DNA of 64,000 nucleotides from Alcanivorax borkumensis SK2 (GCF_000009365.1 NC_008260.1:2699001-2763000), one strand, 5' to 3'. Shown: positions 1 to 8,788, counted from the stretch's first letter. Made by a program: numbers and translations. The notes: generated from the sequence alone by a model not told the origin.

Positions 1-651
1 GAGCAGGATGAGCCGTTATTTGGCGACACTGCCTATAGCAACATCGTCAAATCATTGGCTTCCTTTGTGCGGGGTTTGGCGTCGTTCAATAGCCCGTTTG
101 ATCGCAATGAGCTATCCGCCTCAGCCAAGCGCGGTTCCGCCCTGTTCAACAGTGAAAAGCTGGAATGTTTTCATTGTCATGGAACCTACAATTTCAGCGA
201 TGCCACAGTGGACCGTCGCACCAGTTATATCGAAGCACAATTCCACAACAATGGTCTGTACAACATCGATGGCCTTGGAGGCTACCCCGAACCCAATACC
301 GGTCGCTACGAACTGACCGGCAAAGCCCATCACATGGGTCAGTTCAGGGCTCCCTCGTTAAGAAACGTAGCCCTCAGCGCCCCCTATAACCACGACGGTT
401 CCGTGGAAACGCTGGAACAGGTGATACGCAACTACGCGGCAGGTGGGCGCAACATTACCAGCGGCCCTAATACAGGCGACGGGCGCATGAGCCCATACAA
501 AGATAGCTTTATCGTTTCTTTCTCTATTTCCGATTCTGAAATAGCCGATGTGGTGGCTTTCCTGGAATCGCTCACCGACGAAGAATTCATTAATAACCCG
601 CGTTTTTCCAACCCCTGGACCGAGAGCAGCCCGCAGGACACCACCCCATGA
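1..651 (+). CDS. Di-haem cytochrome c peroxidase / MbnH-like enzyme, C-terminal part (5' truncated by window edge)
   Basis: The reading frame is open from base 1 with no start, so the gene begins upstream; 216 codons are visible. A CxxCH haem-c site (C-F-H-C-H) lies at 166-180. The C-terminal part has the conserved segment of the MauG/MbnH/cytochrome c peroxidase family, 'FRAPSLRN' followed by 'PYNHDGS' and a 'TLEQVIRNYAAGG' helix. Members carry two c-type haems and work in the periplasm. MbnH-type members oxidise a tryptophan of the copper-binding partner MbnP to kynurenine; classical ones reduce peroxide. Signal peptide and first haem site would lie outside the window. The stop overlaps the next start (ATGA), so the two are translationally coupled. 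MbnH-like is my preferred reading from the C-terminal motif; plain CcpA is the alternative. Confidence 0.8.
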   Translation, partial: EQDEPLFGDTAYSNIVKSLASFVRGLASFNSPFDRNELSASAKRGSALFNSEKLECFHCHGTYNFSDATVDRRTSYIEAQFHNNGLYNIDGLGGYPEPNTGRYELTGKAHHMGQFRAPSLRNVALSAPYNHDGSVETLEQVIRNYAAGGRNITSGPNTGDGRMSPYKDSFIVSFSISDSEIADVVAFLESLTDEEFINNPRFSNPWTESSPQDTTP

Positions 652-1895
652 AATTCCGTTTTTTAGCTCCACTGATGGCTGCCAGCTCCCTGAGCCTGGC
701 ACACAGTGTGCCCAGCCAAAATAACCCCACCACCGTAGAAGCCAGTCTCGCCGCCACATGGCGGTCCGCTAACGTGATTGGCGATTACGATTACTGGCAA
801 ATCCCTGGCACCATGATGGGAGGCGAAGCTTGGCCGGCGGAAAAAGGGGCGCAGATTGATGAACTGAACCTGGGGGTCGCTCACCGTATTGATGAGAATT
901 TCTACGGGGTCATCAAATTCAACCACCACGCCGGCGGTGATGATGATCACGGCGGTGCCGAGCTAGAGCATGCGTATGTCGGCTGGGTCTGTTGTGACGA
1001 TACCGGACCCTGGCTGGTGGAGGCAGGCAGGATGTCTGCCCAATTCTCCCCTGGGCTGGCTCAGCATTCCGTAGACCGGCTCGCCAGCGAAAGTCCGCTA
1101 GCGCTGGATGTGCTGTTCGGGCGCGATTTCCATGATGATGGCTTACGCTTCTGGTGGCATCAAATGGCAGGCTTTTCCCTTGGCGCTGAGGTCTGGAAAG
1201 GCAAAGCCTTCCCCGCTACCGACACAGAGAATGGCGGCGCCTGGGATGTATTTGGCCAATACCAGTGGCAAGGCGAACGGTTGGCGCTAACGCTGGGCGG
1301 GTGGTTCTACAGCGCAGAAGCGGAGTCACGTAGCGACCATCGCTACGGAGGCGGCCATCAACATGTACCGGTAGCACCTCCAGGCGAAATCGCCACCCTC
1401 TTTCCGGACACACGCTACACCGGCGAAACAGAAATCGCCGGCGCTCACTTCAAGCTGGGATATAAACTCAATCCGGATTGGGCATTAGCCCTCGACGGTG
1501 AGTGGATGCAGGCAAAACCCGATGGCGTAGTGCATGACGGCATCGGCCGTGAAGCAAACTTCACCGCCACCCAGCAAGGCGGCTGGCTACAGCCCTCCAT
1601 TACTTGGCGAGCGCATACCTTTGGGCTGCGTGCAGAACAACTGAACACCGACAACAAGCTCACCGGTGCCGCAGCGCCACAATTAGCGCAGGACAGCGGG
1701 TTAGCCAATCCTCTTGAGCATGATCCGCAGCGCCTCACCGCCATCTGGCGGTGGCAATGGCGGAAAAATATCGCCATCCGCGCGGAAGCCGTTCAGGACG
1801 AGTCCCTGCCCGAAAAAGAGCATCGCTGGAACCTGGGAATTGTCTGGAAAGAAACCTTATGGTCTAGCAAAACGGGGCTGCGCGGTCATCATTAA
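648..1895 (+). CDS. Outer-membrane beta-barrel / porin-like protein with His-rich loops
   Basis: 415 residues with a signal peptide (MKFRFLAPLMAASSLSLA, probable cleavage before about residue 24). The rest alternates short amphipathic strands rich in W, Y and F, such as 'AHVGWVCC'-like and 'LALTLGGWFYS' segments, as expected of an outer-membrane barrel. Two probable surface loops are rich in His, Asp and Gly (about residues 90-105, and 'HRYGGGHQH' at about 230), which suggests metal contact. No named family recognised. ATGA overlap with the upstream di-haem enzyme indicates one operon, and MbnH neighbourhoods are usually copper- or metal-related, so a metal-linked role is inferred. Its stop codon overlaps the stop of the convergent cobD gene, leaving no room for a separate terminator. 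Confidence 0.65.
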   Translation: MKFRFLAPLMAASSLSLAHSVPSQNNPTTVEASLAATWRSANVIGDYDYWQIPGTMMGGEAWPAEKGAQIDELNLGVAHRIDENFYGVIKFNHHAGGDDDHGGAELEHAYVGWVCCDDTGPWLVEAGRMSAQFSPGLAQHSVDRLASESPLALDVLFGRDFHDDGLRFWWHQMAGFSLGAEVWKGKAFPATDTENGGAWDVFGQYQWQGERLALTLGGWFYSAEAESRSDHRYGGGHQHVPVAPPGEIATLFPDTRYTGETEIAGAHFKLGYKLNPDWALALDGEWMQAKPDGVVHDGIGREANFTATQQGGWLQPSITWRAHTFGLRAEQLNTDNKLTGAAAPQLAQDSGLANPLEHDPQRLTAIWRWQWRKNIAIRAEAVQDESLPEKEHRWNLGIVWKETLWSSKTGLRGHH

Positions 1896-2881
1896 AGCGC
1901 CGCGGCCAATTGCGTCCATCCCCGATCGTGCCCAGGCAAACCAAAACGCAATGCGGGCACATCGGGGAAAAGCCGAACCAACACGCCCTGCCGGGCCAGT
2001 GCCTCGGCGAGGGCGTTGGCCTTATCGGTCTTGCACCAAGCAAATAATCCACAATCGCCTTCTGCTTGCAGGCCTGCGTCACTCAGCACCGTCAGCAGCC
2101 GTTGGTGCGCCGTTGTAATCCGCTGATATTGACGCTGTTTCCAATCAGCATCGGTTAGCGCCTTAGCCATCACAAAACGGGCCGGGTGATTCACCGCCCA
2201 GGGCCCTAACCGCTGAGCCATTTGAGAACACAAATCCGGCGTCGCCGTGACGAGCCCCGCACGCAAACCGGCCAAACCATAAAACTTGCCCAGCGAACGC
2301 AGCACAATCAATCCAGCTCGATCACTCAGCGGCGCCAAAGACTGCCCCTCAGTCGCGTCCAAAAACGCTTCATCCACCACCAGCCAGCCACCTCGCTTCA
2401 GCAACTGCTGATGCCAGCCCAACAGCGTTTCACTGTCCGTGAGCTTCCCTGTGGGGTTATTGGGATTAATACACACCAGCACATCGAGCGTCGCCAAGGT
2501 GGCCTCAATGCGGTCGTAGGCCAGCGGTATGACCTCATGGCCTGCTCGCGCCCAAGCCTGCGCATGTTCCGCATACCCCACCGCAGGCACACCCACACGG
2601 CAACGGGGCCGCAATAAAGGCAAGGTTTGCAATGCCGCCTGGCTCCCCGGCACCGGCAAGCAATCGGCATTGCTGGGTAGCGCCAGCACCTCACGACAAA
2701 TATCCACCAGGCCATCGTCATCTTCCGGCAAGCGCCGCCAAACATGCTCCGGCACCGCCGGTACAGGCCAGGACCAAGGGCTAATCCCCGTGGACAAATC
2801 CAGCCAGTGGTGCGGGGGAATTCCCCAACGTCTCGCCGCGTTATGCACCCCGCCACCATGGTCCAGCTTTGCCACGCTCAC
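1892..2881 (-). CDS. cobD: L-threonine-O-3-phosphate decarboxylase (cobalamin aminopropanol arm)
   Basis: PLP enzyme of the aminotransferase class I/II fold that makes (R)-1-amino-2-propanol phosphate for the cobalamin nucleotide loop (CobD in Salmonella, called CobC in Pseudomonas). Typical motifs: 'LDLSTGISP' near the N-terminus, 'NPNNPTG' in the middle, the PLP-lysine region 'RSLGKFYGLAGLRAG', and a C-terminal 'LRFGLPG'. About 329 residues from the GTG at 2881, the usual length. I chose this GTG because GGGAG lies seven bases upstream and the codon overlaps the cbiB stop as GTGA; another GTG at 2914 is possible. It follows cbiB, whose product joins this aminopropanol phosphate to cobyric acid, so the pair acts on consecutive steps. 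Confidence 0.9.
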   Translation of the reverse strand: MSVAKLDHGGGVHNAARRWGIPPHHWLDLSTGISPWSWPVPAVPEHVWRRLPEDDDGLVDICREVLALPSNADCLPVPGSQAALQTLPLLRPRCRVGVPAVGYAEHAQAWARAGHEVIPLAYDRIEATLATLDVLVCINPNNPTGKLTDSETLLGWHQQLLKRGGWLVVDEAFLDATEGQSLAPLSDRAGLIVLRSLGKFYGLAGLRAGLVTATPDLCSQMAQRLGPWAVNHPARFVMAKALTDADWKQRQYQRITTAHQRLLTVLSDAGLQAEGDCGLFAWCKTDKANALAEALARQGVLVRLFPDVPALRFGLPGHDRGWTQLAAAL

Positions 2882-3807
2882 ACCAACGCTCCCGCTATAA
2901 AGACCAGTAACCACAACAATACGCTACGCCACACCAGTACAATGGCCGCGTCGATGCTGTCCGCATCCGCGGGCCGGCCCTCTCCTAACAACGGCTTATT
3001 TTTCCAGCCACCGTGGTACGGGGCGCCGCCGCCCACTTGCACCCCCAGCGCACCTGCGCCGGCGGCCATCACCGGCCCCGCATTGGGGCTATCGCAGCCC
3101 TTGGCTTGCTGCCGCCAGCAGCGCAACGCGGTCCAGAAGCGGCCGTGCAACCCGCCCACTAGCGCATAACTCAGCGCGGTCAGTCTCGAAGGCAACCAAG
3201 CAAGGCCGTCATCCAGCCGCGCGGCAGCCTTACCGAAGCGTTCGAAACGAGCGGTGCGATAACCCCACATGGCATCCAGCGTATTCACCAACCGATGTAA
3301 TATCGCACCGGGCAGCCCCGCCACCACAAACCAAAACAGGCTGGCAAACACCGCATCGGCCCCATTTTCCAATACGGATTCGGTGGCGGCCCGTGCCACC
3401 CCGTTGGCATCCAGTGCCTGTGTGTCACGGCTAACAATTCTCGCTACCTGTTCTCTGGCCTCAGGCACATTCTGCGCCCGTAACGGTGCGGCCACCGCAC
3501 GGCCATGGTCGGCCAAACTGCGCGCGCCCATCACCAGCCACAAGCCCACCACCTGCAACAGCCAGCAGGCCCACCCTGGCAGGGTCGACAACATCAGCAC
3601 AGCCAACAGCACCACCGGTAGCACCAAGACCAGCACCGCTCCGGCCCCCTTGAACACACTACCCGGCGCAGCCGCATTCCAACGCTGCTCTAACCACCCG
3701 GCCAGCCGACCAAACCCCACCAGCGGATGCCAGCGACGCGGCTCGCCCAGCAAAAAATCCAGCACAATCGCTGCCACAGCAGCACTTATCAGGGAAACAG
3801 AAAGCAT
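2878..3807 (-). CDS. cbiB: Adenosylcobinamide-phosphate synthase CbiB
   Basis: Integral membrane protein of about 309 residues that attaches aminopropanol (phosphate) to adenosylcobyric acid. The family hallmark 'LDFLLGEPRRWHPLVGFGRL' lies at about residues 16-35, followed by several hydrophobic segments and 'GHGRAVAAPL', 'VSRDTQALD' and 'ESVLENGADAVFASLFW', all typical of CbiB/CobD. The start at 3807 (MLSVSLIS) gives the usual N-terminus; the open frame runs 37 codons further upstream, but that part matches no CbiB and instead resembles a cobalamin riboswitch core. First gene of the cbiB-cobD pair, divergent from cobT. Confidence 0.92.
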   Translation of the reverse strand: MLSVSLISAAVAAIVLDFLLGEPRRWHPLVGFGRLAGWLEQRWNAAAPGSVFKGAGAVLVLVLPVVLLAVLMLSTLPGWACWLLQVVGLWLVMGARSLADHGRAVAAPLRAQNVPEAREQVARIVSRDTQALDANGVARAATESVLENGADAVFASLFWFVVAGLPGAILHRLVNTLDAMWGYRTARFERFGKAAARLDDGLAWLPSRLTALSYALVGGLHGRFWTALRCWRQQAKGCDSPNAGPVMAAGAGALGVQVGGGAPYHGGWKNKPLLGEGRPADADSIDAAIVLVWRSVLLWLLVFIAGALV

Positions 3808-3925
3808 GATTTTGCCGTCATTGTCCGGTATCGATGGCGGGCAGTGTACTTGACACTCCCGGTTGCGGGGCAGAGGATTTGCCGCTTTCCGGCCCTGCGC
3901 CGCCCCAACCGGAGACACTCGTGAG
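3808..3925 (-). promoter_or_regulatory. Possible degenerate cobalamin riboswitch upstream of cbiB
   Basis: Read on the minus strand, 3895-3855 contains an AAATCC box followed by CTGCCCCGCAAC and then GGGA, close to the AAUCC...CUGCCCCCGCAACUGUGA core of class-I cobalamin riboswitches, and CACTGCCC further on. A full aptamer with B12 box does not fit clearly in the roughly 60 bases left before the cbiB ATG, and the upstream side overlaps the start of cobT. It may be a remnant or a shortened variant. A covariance-model hit would decide. Confidence 0.3.
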
Positions 3926-4973
3926 TACGCCTTTCCCTTGGCAACAGCCGATTGCCGCCCCCAGCGAACCCCATCGGCAAGCCGCCCTGCACCGCCAAGC
4001 CCAGCTCACCAAACCCGCCGGCTCACTAGGCGAACTTGAATCTCTGGCGGTCACCCTGGCGGGCCTGCAGGCGACAAACCTGCCACGCATTGAGCAGGTT
4101 TGCATTGCCGTTTTCGCCGCCGACCATGGCGTCTGCGAGGAAGGCATCTCCGCCTTTCCCCAAGCCGTCACCGGGCAGATGATTGCCAATTTTGTTGCTG
4201 GCGGAGCTGCCATCAGTGTCATGGCAAAACAACTAGGCGCCGCTCTGGAAGTAATCAACCTGGGCACCGTCAGCCCGCTGCCCATTGACGACGGCGTGAT
4301 TGATGAACACATCGCCCCGGGCACCGGAAACCTAGCCCGCCAACCCGCCATGACCGACGACCAATTGCAGGCCGCACTCGCCGCCGGAGATCGCGCTGCG
4401 CAACGGGCCGCCGATCGCCAAGCCGACGTGTTTATTGGCGGGGAGATGGGCATTGGCAACACCACCAGCGCCACCGCCCTGGCCTGCGCACTATTAGGCG
4501 AAGACGCCACCGCACTCACCGGCCCTGGCACCGGGCTGACACCAGAAGGCGTTGCCCACAAAGCCCAAGTGATTGCCCAGGCCCTAGCCCGTCACGGCAC
4601 CCGGCCCGAACCGTTGGCCGTGCTGGCCTCTTTGGGGGGCTTTGAAATCGTCGCTCTGGCTGGCGCCTTTATCGGCTGCGCGGTACGCGGCATCCCGGTA
4701 TTAGTGGACGGTTTTATTGTCTCCACAGCAGCCCTTGCCGCCTGCCAACTTCGACCACAATTACGCCCCTGGTTACTGTTCGCCCACCAGTCACGCGAGC
4801 CCGGCCACCAACGGCTGCTGCACGCCCTGGACGCCACCCCGCTGCTGGATCTTTCCCTACGCTTGGGCGAAGGCAGTGGCGCGGCTGTAGCAGTACCGTT
4901 ATTACGCAATGCCTGCGCGCTACACAATCATATGGCGACCTTTGCCGACGCCAATGTCAGCAACGAAAACTAA
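3921..4973 (+). CDS. cobT: Nicotinate-nucleotide--dimethylbenzimidazole phosphoribosyltransferase
   Basis: Activates the lower-ligand base (usually 5,6-dimethylbenzimidazole) by phosphoribosyl transfer from nicotinate mononucleotide, giving alpha-ribazole 5'-phosphate. Family motifs: '[12 protein letters not shown]' near the N-terminus, '[16 protein letters not shown]', 'MGIGNTTSA', 'GPGTGL', and '[19 protein letters not shown]' at the C-terminal end with the catalytic Glu. From the GTG at 3921, preceded by CCGGAG, the protein is 350 residues, the normal size; an ATG at 3834 would add 29 non-homologous residues. Followed after 56 bases by the alpha-ribazole phosphatase that acts on its product. 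Confidence 0.93.
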   Translation: MSTPFPWQQPIAAPSEPHRQAALHRQAQLTKPAGSLGELESLAVTLAGLQATNLPRIEQVCIAVFAADHGVCEEGISAFPQAVTGQMIANFVAGGAAISVMAKQLGAALEVINLGTVSPLPIDDGVIDEHIAPGTGNLARQPAMTDDQLQAALAAGDRAAQRAADRQADVFIGGEMGIGNTTSATALACALLGEDATALTGPGTGLTPEGVAHKAQVIAQALARHGTRPEPLAVLASLGGFEIVALAGAFIGCAVRGIPVLVDGFIVSTAALAACQLRPQLRPWLLFAHQSREPGHQRLLHALDATPLLDLSLRLGEGSGAAVAVPLLRNACALHNHMATFADANVSNEN

Positions 4974-5029
4974 TTTTGCCGGATTACAGTAACGCCGAAG
5001 CCAACCTACAAGAACGGGAATAGATACCG

Positions 5030-5626
5030 ATGAGCACCACTATTTTTGACCTGATTCGTCATGGTGAACCCGCCGGCGGGCAAATGTACCGGGGCCACAA
5101 AGATGACCCGCTAAGCGAGCAGGGCTGGCAGCAAATGCGTAATGCCATTACCGGCGACGATCAGTGGGACCACATCCTCAGCTCGCCCCTATTACGTTGC
5201 CGGGAATTTGCCGCCGAGCTGGCCAAGGAAAAGAATTTGCCGATGACCGTAGCGCACGATTTTAAAGAAATCAGCTTCGGCGACTGGGAAGGAAAAACCC
5301 GCGAGCAGGTGGCCCAGGAATACGGCGATCACCAAGCCAACTTCTGGCGCGATGCAGAAAGCCACCCACCGAGCAATGCGGAAACTATTCAGGATTTTCA
5401 TCAACGCATCGGTGAAGCCTGGGCGCTGTGGCAAAACACATTGAAGGGCCAGCGGGTGCTATTGGTGTGCCACGGCGGCGTCATTCGCATGGTGCTAAGC
5501 CACGTACTCAGCATAGCCCCCAGCAAAGCCATGGCCGGCTTTCAGGTGCCTTACGCCTGCCGCTCACGGGTGCGGCTAGATGCCAGCGAATTCGGCACCT
5601 TGAGTTGCTTGATACGGCACGGGTAA
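5030..5626 (+). CDS. cobC: Alpha-ribazole phosphatase (histidine phosphatase family)
   Basis: 198-residue histidine (phosphoglycerate-mutase-like) phosphatase. The catalytic 'LIRHGEP' lies at residues 8-14 and the second His is in 'LLVCHGGVIRM'. 'EISFGDWEG' is typical of CobC phosphatases, which remove the 5'-phosphate from alpha-ribazole phosphate. Placement directly after cobT supports the cobalamin role rather than a general phosphatase. In many proteobacteria cobS follows immediately; here a 136-base gap and then the convergent cobU occur instead. Confidence 0.85.
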   Translation: MSTTIFDLIRHGEPAGGQMYRGHKDDPLSEQGWQQMRNAITGDDQWDHILSSPLLRCREFAAELAKEKNLPMTVAHDFKEISFGDWEGKTREQVAQEYGDHQANFWRDAESHPPSNAETIQDFHQRIGEAWALWQNTLKGQRVLLVCHGGVIRMVLSHVLSIAPSKAMAGFQVPYACRSRVRLDASEFGTLSCLIRHG

Positions 5627-5630
5627 TTCT

Positions 5631-5656
5631 GGGTTGAACCTTCCACGTTGAAACGC
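5631..5656. repeat. Intergenic GTTGAAC / GTTGAAA element after cobC
   Basis: Two copies of a GTTGAA-type word (GTTGAACC, then CGTTGAAACG) lie a few bases after the cobC stop. Similar words follow stop codons at 10312, 20176, 23126, 26566, 31191, 61984 and 62650. Role unknown. Confidence 0.4.
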
Positions 5657-5762
5657 GGGTAAGCCCCGGCTAACTGAGCGTTTTAGTCGCGACCTTTGAG
5701 GTGTATGTGATGAGGTGTATTTGTGATGCGGGCATCGCACACCCGCCCTTTAGAGCGTTGAA

Positions 5763-6284
5763 TTACGCCCCTTTTAGCGTCTGCGTGAGCCCGGCCACCG
5801 ACAGCAGCACCGTATCGCATTTTTCCGCTAACGACTGATTCAACCAGCCCAGCTCATCGGCGAAGCGACGGGTTAGCGGATCCATGCCGATAATCCCTAG
5901 CCCCACTTCGTTGCTGACTACCACCACATTGCCGGGGTACTGCCCCAGCGCCGCCAGAAAACTGTCTCGCTCGCGAACAAAAGTAGCCTCCCCTGCGTGC
6001 AGCAAATTACTCACCCATAGGCTCATGCAATCAATCAACACGCAGGGGAGCGGGGACAACCTGGCCTGGCGGTTCAGCAAAGCCCCCAGATGCAATGGCT
6101 CTTCCACTAGCCCCCACCCCGCCGGGCGGCGCAGGCGATGGCGACGAATGCGATCACTCATTTCACCATCGCCCGCCGTCGCCGTGGCCACATATACCAC
6201 CGGTTCGCCTGACTCGGTAACGCGCTTTTCCGCCAACGCACTTTTGCCGGAACGAATGCCTCCGAGGATCAGGCTACAGGGCAT
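5763..6284 (-). CDS. cobU: Adenosylcobinamide kinase / adenosylcobinamide-phosphate guanylyltransferase
   Basis: 173 residues, the usual CobU/CobP size. P-loop 'GGIRSGKS' at residues 8-15. The family's conserved 'RIRRHRLRRP..W' region carries the His that becomes GMP-linked, and 'VSNEVGLGIIGMDPLTRRFADELGWLNQ' is diagnostic. It phosphorylates adenosylcobinamide and then guanylylates it, giving the substrate of CobS. Convergent with the cobT-cobC pair. The start overlaps the stop of the upstream PhnA-like gene (ATGA), so it appears to be co-transcribed with it. Confidence 0.93.
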   Translation of the reverse strand: MPCSLILGGIRSGKSALAEKRVTESGEPVVYVATATAGDGEMSDRIRRHRLRRPAGWGLVEEPLHLGALLNRQARLSPLPCVLIDCMSLWVSNLLHAGEATFVRERDSFLAALGQYPGNVVVVSNEVGLGIIGMDPLTRRFADELGWLNQSLAEKCDTVLLSVAGLTQTLKGA

Positions 6285-6862
6285 CAGTTTTTCTTCACGA
6301 ACTGAGTCAGAATAACAATCCGCTGGCCTTCAACCCGACCTTCAATGTGCTCAGGATTATCCTGCACCAAAGAGATATTGCGCACTGGGGTGCCGCGTTT
6401 GGCGGTGAAGTTGGCGCCTTTCACGTTCAGGTCTTTAATCAGCGTGACCGAATCGCCGGCTTCTAACACGGCGCCATTACTATCGCGGTGTAATTCCCGC
6501 GCTTCTTCATTCTGGCCTTCCCCTGTAGCCTGGGCCCAGGCGAGGGTGTCGTCCTCCAGGTAAAGCATATCAAGCAGATCCTGGGGCCAGCCTTCCCCCT
6601 GCAAACGCGTTAGCATTCGCCATGCCAGCACCTGCACAGCGGGCACCTGGCTCCACATGCTGTCGTTAAGGCAACGCCAGTGATTAACGTCTTCATTGCC
6701 GGGATTATCCAGCTGGGTTTGGCAGGTTTCACACAGCAGTACGCTTTGCTCGGCACTGCCATCGGATTCAGGGGGTACAGGATATACAGCAAGAGCATTG
6801 CTCGCCCCACAAAGCTCACAACAAGAATTGGCGCGGGCAAGCAACGAAGATTCCAGTGTCAT
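6284..6862 (-). CDS. PhnA/YjdM-like zinc-ribbon protein
   Basis: 192 residues. The N-terminal half has two zinc-ribbon cysteine pairs ('CCELCGA' at about 14-20 and 'LLCETCQTQL' at about 43-52). The C-terminal part, 'DSNGAVLEAGDSVTLIKDLNVKGAN' then 'KRGTPVRNISLV', is the PhnA/YjdM domain. Despite the name, this family is not established as part of phosphonate breakdown. The N-terminal portion is longer than in the roughly 110-residue E. coli YjdM, matching the longer form seen in several marine gammaproteobacteria. Coupled by ATGA overlap to cobU; no functional link is evident. Confidence 0.8.
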   Translation of the reverse strand: MTLESSLLARANSCCELCGASNALAVYPVPPESDGSAEQSVLLCETCQTQLDNPGNEDVNHWRCLNDSMWSQVPAVQVLAWRMLTRLQGEGWPQDLLDMLYLEDDTLAWAQATGEGQNEEARELHRDSNGAVLEAGDSVTLIKDLNVKGANFTAKRGTPVRNISLVQDNPEHIEGRVEGQRIVILTQFVKKN

Positions 6863-6995
6863 GTAACGGCTCCTTTATCGGGGCCACATTATAACCGATT
6901 TGCGGCCCCCCAGCGGGCACCTTGAACGCCATTGCCGGAAAAAGTCGTCACTAACCATGGTCAAGCCCCCCCCTACCTATGGCTCACCATGCAAC

Positions 6996-8237
6996 CTACC
7001 CCGACAACAAATCAGAAAATGAAAAGAACGCCAAAGCATCTCCCGGAGCCACCGTACAGCCCACCGGAACCACGGCCAGGCCATCCGCCCACACGGCCGA
7101 GCTGAGCATGCCGGAACTCTGATTAGGGTGCTTTTGCAGCACCGCTTGAGCGGCGTCAACCACGCAGCGCACACGCAGGTATTCCTGTCGTTTGGCCGGC
7201 TTGTTGATAGTGAAGTCCGCCGGCAAAGACATGGCCGTTGGCAATACCGCATCCGCGCCACAACAGCGCCGCAACATTGGCAACACCAGCATCAGATAGC
7301 ACACCAACACCGCAGAGGGGTTTCCCGGCAGCCCAAAGAAGGGGATACCGCCAAGGTTGCCGTAGGTAAACGGCTTACCTGGCTTAATCGCGAGGCGCCA
7401 AAAATCTAACTCCCCCTGCTCGGCAAGCACCGCTCGCAAATGATCTTCTTCGCCCACAGACACCCCGCCGGTAGAAATAATCACATCCGGGCGTTGCGCT
7501 GAATCGGTGAGTAAATCATTGAGAGTTTCGCGGATAATGGCCGGGTCATCGGGCAGATGTTCCCGATGCACATTCACAAAGCCGCTTTGCTGTAGCAACT
7601 GCGTTAGCAGGGGGCCATTGCTGTCGAAAATTTTTCCCGGTAACGGGGACTCTTCCGGCGACTGGATTTCATCGCCGCTGGTGAGAATCAACACCCTGGG
7701 GGAATACACTTTTACCGTCGCGATCCCAACGGAAGCAGTCAGCCCCACCGCCTGGGGGGTCAGCCTCTCACCCCGCGCCAGCACCACTTCGCCGTGCCGA
7801 GCATCCTGCCCCGCCGGGCGAATATTTTGCCCGGCAGTCACCGTGTCTCTACCCGGCAAACGCACCCGGTGTTCAGCAATTTCACAGTCTTCCTGCATCA
7901 ATACCGTATCGGCCCCGGCAGGCACCGGTGCACCGGTAAAAATCCGCGCCACCTGACCTGAAACTATCGTGGCAGGCGCATCACCCGCCGCCACACGCAG
8001 CGGCATGGGCCGTGTTAGCCCCGGCTCGCCCAGGTCCGCATAGCGCAGCGCCACACCATCTACGGCCGCGTTATCAAACGCCGGCACATCTACCCGTGAG
8101 GTAACGGGCTCAGCCAAATACTGCCCCTGACAACCGGCCAACGGCACCTCGGTAATTGCCCGAAACGGGCGCGCCGAATCCAGTAACCGCTCCAGCGCTT
8201 GTGCCACTGGCATTAAGGGTTGCTTGCCTGCGTGCAT
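6996..8237 (-). CDS. moeA: Molybdopterin molybdotransferase MoeA
   Basis: Inserts molybdate into adenylylated molybdopterin. 413 residues, the family norm. Visible motifs: 'PVTSRVDVPAFDNAAVDGVALRY' (domain III entry), 'IFTGAPVPAGADTVLMQED', the molybdopterin-binding 'ISTGGVSVGEEDHLR', 'KPGKPFTYG' and 'FFGLPGNPSAVLVCY'. The C-terminal domain IV ends near 'VPVGCTVAPGDALAFF'. Lies 38 bases after moaB on the same strand, so the two form an operon of late molybdenum cofactor genes. Confidence 0.95.
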   Translation of the reverse strand: MHAGKQPLMPVAQALERLLDSARPFRAITEVPLAGCQGQYLAEPVTSRVDVPAFDNAAVDGVALRYADLGEPGLTRPMPLRVAAGDAPATIVSGQVARIFTGAPVPAGADTVLMQEDCEIAEHRVRLPGRDTVTAGQNIRPAGQDARHGEVVLARGERLTPQAVGLTASVGIATVKVYSPRVLILTSGDEIQSPEESPLPGKIFDSNGPLLTQLLQQSGFVNVHREHLPDDPAIIRETLNDLLTDSAQRPDVIISTGGVSVGEEDHLRAVLAEQGELDFWRLAIKPGKPFTYGNLGGIPFFGLPGNPSAVLVCYLMLVLPMLRRCCGADAVLPTAMSLPADFTINKPAKRQEYLRVRCVVDAAQAVLQKHPNQSSGMLSSAVWADGLAVVPVGCTVAPGDALAFFSFSDLLSG

Positions 8238-8275
8238 TTTTCTCTTCCTTTCAAATCACCGCGACAACATTCGCT

Positions 8276-8788
8276 TTATCGGCGCACTTGGGCAACAAAG
8301 TTACAGGGCCGATGACGGGCATCCAGCTGCTCGACAATAATGCGGTCCCACCCTGTGGCACACGCATTATTGGACCCTGGCAGGCAAAAAATCACCGTGC
8401 GGTTGGCCAGCCCGGCCAGGCAACGACTCTGAATAGTGGAAGAACCGATATCCTCCACGCTCACCTGCCGGAACAGTTCGCCAAACCCCTCAATGGTCTT
8501 GTCGAACAGAGGCGCCAGCGCCTCCGGGGTGGAGTCCCGCCCTGAAAACCCGGTGCCACCGGTAGTCACAATCCCTTGTATCCGATCGTCGGCAATCCAA
8601 TCAGAAACCACCTTGCGCAGCTGATAGATATCGTCCTTCACTATCTGCCGCGCTTGCAGGGTATGCCCCGCCTCTTTTAACCGCGCTACCAGCAGGTCTC
8701 CGGAGGTATCGGTTTCCGGGGTTCGGGTATCACTCACGGTCAATACCGCCAGCGCCAAGGGCTCAAATCTAGCCGCAGGTTTGGACAT
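8276..8788 (-). CDS. moaB: Molybdopterin adenylyltransferase-like protein MoaB
   Basis: 170 residues from the ATG at 8788, which has AGGAGA at good spacing; the open frame runs 12 codons further without a ribosome site. 'LTVSDTRTPETDTSG' and 'IVTTGGTGFSGRDSTPEAL' are the MoaB/Mog signatures, and 'IFCLPGSNNACATGW' is the C-terminal substrate loop. It probably adenylylates molybdopterin before MoeA acts. First gene of the moaB-moeA pair. Confidence 0.93.
   Translation of the reverse strand: MSKPAARFEPLALAVLTVSDTRTPETDTSGDLLVARLKEAGHTLQARQIVKDDIYQLRKVVSDWIADDRIQGIVTTGGTGFSGRDSTPEALAPLFDKTIEGFGELFRQVSVEDIGSSTIQSRCLAGLANRTVIFCLPGSNNACATGWDRIIVEQLDARHRPCNFVAQVRR

Noticed and set aside
3818..4561. 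247-codon frame on the minus strand opposite cobT
   Set aside because: Antisense shadow of cobT; Ser/Ala/Arg-rich and without domain features.
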